Positions 13,914 through 19,698 of a DNA stretch of 19,698 bases are shown here, one piece after another (the first letter of the stretch is position 1; the number at the start of each line of letters is the position of its first letter). Made by a program: the position numbers and the translations under genes. This DNA is from Alphaproteobacteria bacterium UBA7314 (GTDB lineage Bacteria; Pseudomonadota; Alphaproteobacteria; MPNO01; UBA830), in assembly GCA_002471575.1 (NCBI GenBank), contig DKQG01000021.1:1-19698 (forward strand), in the 5' to 3' direction. A model generated the notes under the pieces. The model had not been told where the DNA came from. It did not search any database and was given only the letters and a program-made list of their open reading frames with translations.

Positions 13914-14945
13914 GTGACTGACATTTCCAAACCAATAATCGCGGCGCTGAAAGGCGAACGTGTCGATCCTCCGCCAATATGGTTGATGCGTCAGGCTGGT
14001 CGATACTTACCGGAATATCGTGCCGTGCGTGAGGAGGCGGGTGGGTTCCTGAACCTTTGCTTTGACCCTGAGAAAGCCGCGGAGGTAACGCTGCAGCCTT
14101 TACGTCGTTTCGGTTTTGATGCCGCGATCCTGTTTTCGGATATTCTGGTGATCCCGCATGCACTGGGCCAAAATGTGACGTTCGAGGCAGGAGAGGGCCC
14201 CCGGCTGGATTGGATCCGGGACTCCGACGCGCTTAAAAAGCTTTCGATGGATTACATTCATGAGAGCCTTGGTCCGATTTATAAAACCGTAAGCCGGGTA
14301 TCCGGAGCATTGCCCAATGGCGCTGCCCTAATCGGCTTTGCTGGCGCGCCCTGGACCGTCGCAACCTATATGGTTGAAGGCAGCGGCAGTCGCGACTACC
14401 CTAATGCGAAGGGCTGGGCGCTTGGTGATCCTGACAGTTTTCAGAATTTGATCGATTTGTTGGTAGAATCTACGTCGGCTTATCTGATACGCCAAATTGA
14501 GGCGGGCGCAGAGGTACTGCAGCTGTTTGACACGTGGTCCGGACTTTTGCCCAAACACGCGTTCGACCGTTTCAGCGCAGAACCGATATGCAATATTGCT
14601 CGCCGGGTGAAAGAGGTTCATCCCGATATTCCGATCATCGCTTTCCCGCGGGGCGCCGCGCTTTATCTGCCTGAACTCGCTCGTATGCCGGAGATCGACG
14701 GTATTGGGATCGACTTTGCCGTCGATCCGGCATGGGCGGCCCGTGAATTGCAGCCTCATGCAGCCGTCCAGGGAAACTTTGATCCCATTCTGTTGCTCGC
14801 CGGCGGTTATGAACTCGAGAAACGCGCGCGGGAAATTGTGGACGCTCTATCGGGCGGACCGCATATCTTCAATCTTGGCCATGGAATTTTGCCGCCTACG
14901 CCAACGGAACATGTGGAACGGTTAATTAAGGCTGTTCGAGGATGA
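13914..14945 (+). CDS. hemE: Uroporphyrinogen decarboxylase
   Basis: HemE removes four carboxylates from uroporphyrinogen III to give coproporphyrinogen III in haem synthesis. The 343-residue protein has the family opening PPIWLMRQAGRYLPEYR, the catalytic Asp region ILFSDILVIPHALG, and GFAGAPWTVATYMVEG, with HGILPPTPTEHV at the end. The start is GTG 13914 (MTDISKPI); no ribosome site is visible before it, so initiation may be weak or leaderless. A poor promoter, TTGTTA (13848) with TAGAAC (13870), is possible. The ATGA at 14942-14945 couples it to hemH. It is the marker gene beside the predicted origin. Confidence 0.97.
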   Translation: MTDISKPIIAALKGERVDPPPIWLMRQAGRYLPEYRAVREEAGGFLNLCFDPEKAAEVTLQPLRRFGFDAAILFSDILVIPHALGQNVTFEAGEGPRLDWIRDSDALKKLSMDYIHESLGPIYKTVSRVSGALPNGAALIGFAGAPWTVATYMVEGSGSRDYPNAKGWALGDPDSFQNLIDLLVESTSAYLIRQIEAGAEVLQLFDTWSGLLPKHAFDRFSAEPICNIARRVKEVHPDIPIIAFPRGAALYLPELARMPEIDGIGIDFAVDPAWAARELQPHAAVQGNFDPILLLAGGYELEKRAREIVDALSGGPHIFNLGHGILPPTPTEHVERLIKAVRG

Positions 14946-15964
14946 GCCGTACTGCTGTCGTCATCTATAATCTAGGTGGGCCGGATAGCCCCGAAGCTGT
15001 CCGCCCGTTTCTGAAAAACCTGTTTTCGGATCCGATGATCTTACGGGTGCCTAGGCCGGTCAGGTGGTTTTTGTCCTGGTTGATTTCTTGGCGTCGGACG
15101 CCGGTGGCACAGGAAATTTACGCTGAGATAGGGGGGAGATCACCTATTTTGCCGGAAACGGAAAAGCAGGGAGCAGCTCTCCAAAAAGCGCTTGGCGAGG
15201 AATATAGAGTCTTTGTGGCGATGAGATACTGGCACCCATATGCGGATGCCGTGGCGCGCGACGTTGCTGAGTGGAAACCGGATCGTATAGTTTTGTTGCC
15301 GCTGTATCCTCAGTTCTCGACCACGACTACTGAGAGCTTTAACCGCATCTGGTATCCGGCGGCCAGTTCGGTAGGGCTGTCGGTTCCGACGTCTGAGATA
15401 TGCTGCTGGCCGGAAGCTGACGGTTTTGTGAGTTCGGTTGCGGCTGCAACCGATCATGCGATTGCAAAACTGCACGCTGGCGCCGATTTCCGAGTACTGT
15501 TTTCAGCTCATGGCCTTCCGAAAAAGATAGTTGATGGAGGCGATCCATATGCGCATCAGGTGGAGAGAACAGCGGCGGCCGTGTTGTTCCGGATGATAGA
15601 TCCGAACGTTGATCATATAGTATGTTATCAGAGCCGTGTAGGCCCGCTGGAGTGGTTACAACCTTATACAGAGGATGAGATCAAGCGGGCAGGCGCGGAA
15701 GGAAAGGCTCTGATTGTTGTCCCCGTCGCGTTTGTAAGCGAGCATTCGGAAACGCTGGTAGAGCTTGATATAGAATACGCTAAACTGGCAAAGGAGTCAG
15801 GTGTATCGGAATATATTCGTGTGCCGACCGTGAATGCTACAGACGCGTTCATCGATGCTTTGACAAAACTAGTGATAGCGGCACCCGAGACAGGCACAGT
15901 GGCCGGTGGTGAAATCTGCACGGCTGGGTTCAGGGAATGTCCATGCCTCAAAGTGCGCGCCTGA
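14942..15964 (+). CDS. hemH: Ferrochelatase
   Basis: HemH inserts ferrous iron into protoporphyrin IX, the last step of haem synthesis. The 340-residue protein has YNLGGPDSPEAVRPFL at the start, LPLYPQFSTTTTES, the catalytic-histidine motif VLFSAHGLPKK and PVAFVSEHSETLVELD. Cysteines sit at 154-155 (EICCWPE) and near the C-terminus at 326, 333 and 335 (ICTAGFRECPC). Such a set suggests a [2Fe-2S] cluster as in some bacterial and animal ferrochelatases, although the spacing is not one I can match exactly. The start ATG 14942 overlaps the hemE stop by 4 nt; hemJ starts one base after its stop. G clearly exceeds C on its coding strand. Confidence 0.97.
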   Translation: MSRTAVVIYNLGGPDSPEAVRPFLKNLFSDPMILRVPRPVRWFLSWLISWRRTPVAQEIYAEIGGRSPILPETEKQGAALQKALGEEYRVFVAMRYWHPYADAVARDVAEWKPDRIVLLPLYPQFSTTTTESFNRIWYPAASSVGLSVPTSEICCWPEADGFVSSVAAATDHAIAKLHAGADFRVLFSAHGLPKKIVDGGDPYAHQVERTAAAVLFRMIDPNVDHIVCYQSRVGPLEWLQPYTEDEIKRAGAEGKALIVVPVAFVSEHSETLVELDIEYAKLAKESGVSEYIRVPTVNATDAFIDALTKLVIAAPETGTVAGGEICTAGFRECPCLKVRA

Positions 15965-15965
15965 C

Positions 15966-16403
15966 GTGGCAGAATATTACCTTTGGTTTAAGGCTTTACA
16001 CATCATCAGTGTGATCGCCTGGATGGCGGGTATGCTCTATCTGCCGCGTCTCTATGTTTACCACGCGGATGCCGATACGGGTTCGATCCAGTCAGAAACG
16101 TTCAAAATTATGGAACGTCGATTGTTGCGGGCAATTATGAACCCATCAATGATCTCGACATTTGTGTTTGGTGGCCTGATGCTCGCAACAGCGGGCTTTG
16201 TGGATTGGTCTATGGGCTGGATCTGGGTCAAATTTGCGATGATTGCGGTCATGGTTATGATCCACGGGTTGTTAGCCCGTTGGCGGCGCGAATTCGAGGA
16301 AGACCGCAATCTGCGGTCCGCAAAATTCTATCGCATGTGGAACGAAGCGCCGACGGTGCCGCTGATCGTTATTGTCATCATGGTGGTGGTGAGACCGTTC
16401 TAG
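15966..16403 (+). CDS. hemJ: Protoporphyrinogen oxidase HemJ
   Basis: HemJ is the membrane protoporphyrinogen oxidase of most alphaproteobacteria and supplies the substrate of HemH. The 145-residue protein has about four membrane segments. It starts MAEYYLWFKALHIISVIAWM, with the conserved histidine at 12, then GMLYLPRLYVYH. MERRLLRAIMNPSM, WIWVKFAMI and an RFYRMWNE-like block (KFYRMWNEAP) follow, matching the family (UPF0093). The start is GTG 15966, one base after the hemH stop; a frame start at 15906 would lie inside hemH. hemE, hemH and hemJ therefore form one compact haem operon. Confidence 0.93.
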   Translation: MAEYYLWFKALHIISVIAWMAGMLYLPRLYVYHADADTGSIQSETFKIMERRLLRAIMNPSMISTFVFGGLMLATAGFVDWSMGWIWVKFAMIAVMVMIHGLLARWRREFEEDRNLRSAKFYRMWNEAPTVPLIVIVIMVVVRPF

Positions 16404-16702
16404 GACCGTTCGGTCTTCGGCTCTGCTCATTGTGATTGAGCGGCGTCGGGGCAGCTGATATTCGTGATTTGAAAATCAGGACCGCGAGTAATTGAATCAT
16501 CATTTGACTTGAGGGTTGCGATTAATTAATTAAGGTACTTCGGGTCGGCGATCTGCCAGTCACCCACTATAAACTCCAAAAAATAGACAATAAAAAAACC
16601 ACGACCCGATTTTGAGGCATCCGTTATTCGGCTGTCTTGCCGCTTCCGAAAATCCGTTCCTGGCACGTCGTGCCTCCATTCTCATATCCTTGGTCCGAAA
16701 GC
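16404..16702 (+). promoter_or_regulatory. Intergenic region and probable leader of rho
   Basis: No gene is seen in these 299 bp. Notable are an inverted repeat TGATTT/AAATCA (16465-16478), an AT-rich tract of repeated ATTA (16521-16533), and an A/C-rich, G-poor tract (16558-16601) flanked by TCGGGTCG (16540-16547) and CGACCCGA (16602-16609). A short palindrome GGCACG/CGTGCC (16662-16674) follows. TTGACT (16504) is a possible -35 but has no convincing -10. The G-poor, C-containing tract is what Rho prefers to load on, and rho genes are known to be autoregulated through their leader. No strong terminator follows hemJ, so hem read-through into rho is possible. Confidence 0.45.
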
Positions 16703-17959
16703 ATGAATCTCAAGGAATTAAAACAGAAAACACCCGCTGACCTGTTGTCCTACGCCGAAGAGCTGGAGATCGAAAACGCCTCTACGCTGCGCAAGCAGGA
16801 TATTATGTTCGCGATCCTCAAACAGCTGGCCGAGAACGACGTTCCGATCTTCGGCGACGGGGTCATCGAAATCCTGCAAGACGGTTTTGGCTTCCTGCGA
16901 TCGCCAGAGGCGAACTACCTGCCCGGTCCCGACGACATCTATGTGTCGCCTAGCCAGATTCGTCGCCTTGCTTTACGTACCGGCGACACTGTAGAGGGCG
17001 AAATCCGTGCGCCGAAAGACGGCGAGCGTTATTTTGCGCTTCTGAAGGTCGGCCAGATCAATTTCGACGAACCCGACGCGGTTAGGCATCGAATTAACTT
17101 CGACAATTTGACGCCACTGTATCCGGAACAAAAGCTGATGCTTGGCGGCGACGATCCAACCGTCAAGGACATGACACCACGAATCGTCGACCTGATCACG
17201 CCGCTAGGCAAAGGACAGCGCGGGCTCATAGTTGCGCCACCCCGGACCGGCAAGACGATGATGCTGCAATCGATTGCAGCCGCGATCACAGCCAATCATC
17301 CGGAAGTCTATCTGATTGTTCTGCTGATCGACGAACGCCCTGAAGAAGTCACCGACATGCAGCGCTCTGTCAATGGAGAGGTTATTTCTTCGACGTTTGA
17401 TGAGCCCGCGTCACGCCATGTGACAGTGTCGGAAATGGTGATCGAAAAGGCGAAACGTCTCGTCGAACACAAGCACGATGTCGTTATCCTGCTGGATTCT
17501 ATTACGCGCCTGGCGCGTGCCTACAACACTGTCGTGCCGTCGTCGGGCAAAGTGCTGACGGGTGGTGTCGATGCCAATGCGCTGCAGCGGCCAAAGCGAT
17601 TTTTCGGTGCCGCGCGTAATATAGAGGAAGGCGGATCGATGACCATCATCGGCACAGCGCTGATCGATACCGGATCGCGCATGGACGAGGTCATCTTCGA
17701 GGAATTCAAGGGCACCGGCAATTCAGAAATAATTCTCGATCGCAAGCTAGCGGACAAACGCACCTTCCCCGCTATGGACATCACCAAGTCTGGCACACGG
17801 AAAGAGGAGCTTCTGGTCGACAAGGGCGTGCTGGCCAAGATGTGGGTTCTGCGCCGCATCTTGACGCCAATGGGCGTGGTCGATGCGATGGAGTTCCTGC
17901 TCGACAAGCTGAAAGGCACCAAGTCTAACGACGAATTTTTCGATTCGATGAACCAGTAA
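16703..17959 (+). CDS. rho: Transcription termination factor Rho
   Basis: Rho is the hexameric RNA-dependent ATPase that ends transcription at rut sites. The 418-residue protein begins MNLKELKQKTPADLLSYAEE, followed by the RNA-binding domain with DGFGFLRSP. The Walker A APPRTGKT is at 178-185, which is the same numbering as in E. coli Rho and supports ATG 16703. DVVILLDSITRLARAYN (Walker B) and VLTGGVDANALQRPKRF (Q/R loops) follow. An upstream frame start at 16637 would add 22 residues foreign to the family. The gene follows the hem operon after a long leader and is closed by a strong terminator. Confidence 0.98.
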   Translation: MNLKELKQKTPADLLSYAEELEIENASTLRKQDIMFAILKQLAENDVPIFGDGVIEILQDGFGFLRSPEANYLPGPDDIYVSPSQIRRLALRTGDTVEGEIRAPKDGERYFALLKVGQINFDEPDAVRHRINFDNLTPLYPEQKLMLGGDDPTVKDMTPRIVDLITPLGKGQRGLIVAPPRTGKTMMLQSIAAAITANHPEVYLIVLLIDERPEEVTDMQRSVNGEVISSTFDEPASRHVTVSEMVIEKAKRLVEHKHDVVILLDSITRLARAYNTVVPSSGKVLTGGVDANALQRPKRFFGAARNIEEGGSMTIIGTALIDTGSRMDEVIFEEFKGTGNSEIILDRKLADKRTFPAMDITKSGTRKEELLVDKGVLAKMWVLRRILTPMGVVDAMEFLLDKLKGTKSNDEFFDSMNQ

Positions 17960-17983
17960 CTCGGAACCTATACATCGCAAGAT

Positions 17984-18018
17984 AAAAGGGCGCCGAAACG
18001 GGCGCCCTTTTCTTTTTT
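17984..18018 (+). terminator. Intrinsic terminator of rho
   Basis: AAAAGGGCGCC (17984-17994) pairs perfectly with GGCGCCCTTTT (18001-18011) around GAAACG, followed by C and six Ts. On the opposite strand the same stem is followed by a shorter T-rich stretch, so it may also stop the convergent oxidoreductase transcript. Confidence 0.92.
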
Positions 18019-18035
18019 CAGTACCATTACTCGTT

Positions 18036-19010
18036 TTATGGCTCCAGAATGATCGATCCAGTTGTTTTGCGCGCCGCGAGGTCCCTATGAGCGCGCGCGG
18101 CTTCGCGTAGGGAGTATTTGTGATTGACCTCGATCTTCACAGCGCCAGACTTGATCACTTTCATCACGTCGCCCGCCATCCTGCGCATCCGCTCCGGCGT
18201 GTCGGCAAAGTGGAACAGTGTTGGCCGGGTCATCACCAGTGAGCCTTTGCTTGACAGCGTCAATGGGTCAATCGGCGGGATCGGGCCAGAGGCGTTGCCG
18301 AACGTTACGAAAAGGCCCCTCTGCTGTAGACAGTCGAGCGATGCCGGCCAAGTGGCCTTGCCTATCGAGTCGTAGACCACGGGCAGCATTTCACCTTTGG
18401 TAATTTTTCGCACCCGGTCGACGAAATTTTCACGGCTGTAGATGATCGGGTAATCGCAGCCATGCGCTTTCGCGAGCCTGGCTTTCCCCGGCGAACCAAC
18501 AGTTCCGATTACGGTGGCGCCGAGGTGAGCGGCCCACTGACAGAGAATCGTACCGACGCCGCCGGCGGCGGCATGGATAAGGATGGTGTCGCCTTTCTTA
18601 ACCCTATAAACCTGCCGGATCAGAAACTGGACAGTCATTCCCTGCAGCATCATCGCGGCGGCGATATCGTTCGGGATTTCCTTCGGTACTTTGACAAGTT
18701 TATCAGCATCGATGTTGCGGATTTCGGCGTAGCAGCCCGCGCCGGCGGTGCCGGTGGCAACCCGGTCGCCGATCTTGAAGCCGGAAACGCCGGTACCGAC
18801 GGCTTCGACCTCGCCGCACAACTCGCCGCCCGGCGTGAAAGGCAGCGGCATGGGGTAGAGACCTGAGCGCTGGTAAATATCGATGAAATTGACGCCGATC
18901 GCCTTGGCCCGGACGGTTACTTCGCCCTTGCCGGGGCGTCCGACTTCTGAGTCGCGCCACTTCATGACTGACGGGGAGCCGGTTTTTTCAACGACGATTG
19001 CTTTGGGCAT
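18036..19010 (-). CDS. qor: NADPH:quinone oxidoreductase, zeta-crystallin type
   Basis: This 324-residue zinc-free medium-chain dehydrogenase/reductase matches the QorA layout. GVNFIDIYQRSGLYP is at 39-53, PFTPGGELCGEVEAVG at 57-72, the nucleotide-binding loop HAAAGGVG at 146-153, and GSIILEP closes the chain as in the family. It is expected to reduce quinones with NADPH as a cytoplasmic single-electron or detoxifying enzyme. ATG 19010 has AAAGGAAA upstream. It converges with rho across the terminator and follows a dienelactone hydrolase gene 129 bp upstream in the same direction, perhaps as part of one detoxification unit. Confidence 0.92.
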   Translation of the reverse strand: MPKAIVVEKTGSPSVMKWRDSEVGRPGKGEVTVRAKAIGVNFIDIYQRSGLYPMPLPFTPGGELCGEVEAVGTGVSGFKIGDRVATGTAGAGCYAEIRNIDADKLVKVPKEIPNDIAAAMMLQGMTVQFLIRQVYRVKKGDTILIHAAAGGVGTILCQWAAHLGATVIGTVGSPGKARLAKAHGCDYPIIYSRENFVDRVRKITKGEMLPVVYDSIGKATWPASLDCLQQRGLFVTFGNASGPIPPIDPLTLSSKGSLVMTRPTLFHFADTPERMRRMAGDVMKVIKSGAVKIEVNHKYSLREAARAHRDLAARKTTGSIILEP

Positions 19011-19058
19011 CTGCGTTTCCTTTTCTGACAGTGCCGTTCTAGGCCCGGTTCAGGGGGG

Positions 19059-19098
19059 CCGCCTACGGCGGGTACCGGCAGCATTCCTGCATGCTGCC
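19059..19098. repeat. Two adjacent hairpin-forming inverted repeats
   Basis: CCGCC/GGCGG (19059-19071, loop TAC) is followed by GGCAGCAT (19077-19084) and ATGCTGCC (19091-19098). They lie between the hydrolase and qor on the - strand. No T-run follows on either strand, so they are more likely processing or stability hairpins, or a repeat element, than an intrinsic terminator. Confidence 0.4.
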
Positions 19099-19139
19099 CG
19101 TGTGCAAGACGATTTACGCTTCGGGGCTCAGGCCATTCG

Positions 19140-19697
19140 TTATCCTAGGACAGACTTGAAAAGGTCTGCGGTCCGGCTATTAGCGGTAGTCGCAGCCGCG
19201 TCGTCGTAATTGTCGCCCCCAACGCGTGCAAAGGCGTGGTCGACGCCAGGATAAGAGTAAACCGTGACATGCTCATTCGGGTTGAGCGCGTCTTTGATCT
19301 TCGCTTGCGCTTCCGGCGGGCAGAATCCGTCGTTTTCGGCGACATGCAGAAACAGCGGGTTTTTGATGCTGGAAGACCGCTCCAGAGAATCTTCGATCTG
19401 TACCGGGTAGTATCCAGAACAGGCGTCGGCATCCGTAACACAGGCGGCGGCGTAGGCGAGGCTGCCACCAAGACAGTAACCGACTGCGCCGACTTTGCCG
19501 GTGCAGCCCTCTATGCCCCGGACGTGCCTGATGGTGGCGGCGATATCCGCGACGCCTTTTTCAAAATCGGGCAGAAACGTATTCATCAGGTCGAACGCCT
19601 GGTCCCATTCCTCCTGGCTCTTATCGGTTAGCTGAACGTCCGGCTCGATCCGCCAGAACAGATCCGGTGCAACTGCTATGTAACCTTCAGCCGCGAA
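19140..19697 (-). CDS. Dienelactone hydrolase family protein (N-terminus outside window)
   Basis: The frame runs off the right edge; the visible part opens AAEGYIAVAPDLFWRIEP, typical of the strand after the first hydrolase turn. The nucleophile is the cysteine in VGAVGYCLGG. The acid is in HVAENDGFCPPE, and the histidine is in YPGVDHAFARVG, a complete Cys-Asp-His triad of alpha/beta-hydrolase fold dienelactone hydrolases. About 185 residues are visible, so roughly the first 40 are missing. The true substrate is not predictable; many homologues are not chlorocatechol enzymes. It is upstream of qor on the same strand. Confidence 0.9.
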   Translation of the reverse strand, partial: FAAEGYIAVAPDLFWRIEPDVQLTDKSQEEWDQAFDLMNTFLPDFEKGVADIAATIRHVRGIEGCTGKVGAVGYCLGGSLAYAAACVTDADACSGYYPVQIEDSLERSSSIKNPLFLHVAENDGFCPPEAQAKIKDALNPNEHVTVYSYPGVDHAFARVGGDNYDDAAATTANSRTADLFKSVLG

Positions 19698-19698
19698 A

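Noticed and set aside
1..19698. tRNA, rRNA, CRISPR, transposase, phage or defence genes
   Set aside because: No tRNA T-loop motif, repeat-spacer array, transposase or phage-like protein was found on either strand.

Overview
The window is a gene-dense chromosomal segment of moderately high GC, all of it recognisable as housekeeping DNA of an alphaproteobacterium. The gene order fits that class: hrcA-grpE, dnaK-dnaJ, nth, secB, dnaQ-coaE-aroE-maf-PDRP, then hemE-hemH-hemJ-rho. The general protein style suggests a Rhodospirillales-like lineage, but no rRNA or other decisive marker is present, so placement below class is inference.

Left block (1-5.4 kb, + strand): the heat-shock cluster hrcA (5' end outside the window), grpE, dnaK and dnaJ. 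A 486-bp gap before dnaK holds several perfect inverted repeats and a good promoter. A strong hairpin separates dnaK from dnaJ.

Middle block (5.4-9.8 kb): a DUF350 membrane protein (-), dapB (+), a DUF2244 membrane protein (-), nth and a histidine phosphatase (+), and secB (+). The spacers in this block look worn. They hold a protein-like C-terminal remnant (5894-6007), a frame-broken membrane-protein gene (6848 to about 7260), and a 34-codon frame that looks cut short by a REP-like palindrome (7833-7950).

Right-centre block (9.85-13.5 kb, - strand): PDRP, maf, aroE, coaE and dnaQ form a tightly coupled operon with 4-nt stop/start overlaps, and 26 nt between coaE and dnaQ. Facing away from it on the + strand are hemE, hemH and hemJ (late haem synthesis), then rho with a long leader and an excellent intrinsic terminator.

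The divergent gap between PDRP and hemE (about 13507-13913) is the most interesting place in the window. The position beside hemE matches the known Caulobacter/Rickettsia chromosomal origin. It is AT-rich, contains DnaA-box-like and IHF-like sequences and a near-consensus promoter, and base composition appears to change sides across it. I propose it as the chromosomal replication origin.

The right end has a QorA-type quinone oxidoreductase and a dienelactone hydrolase cut by the window edge, both on the - strand. I found no tRNA, rRNA, CRISPR array, insertion sequence or phage gene, and no multi-gene system that looks unknown.
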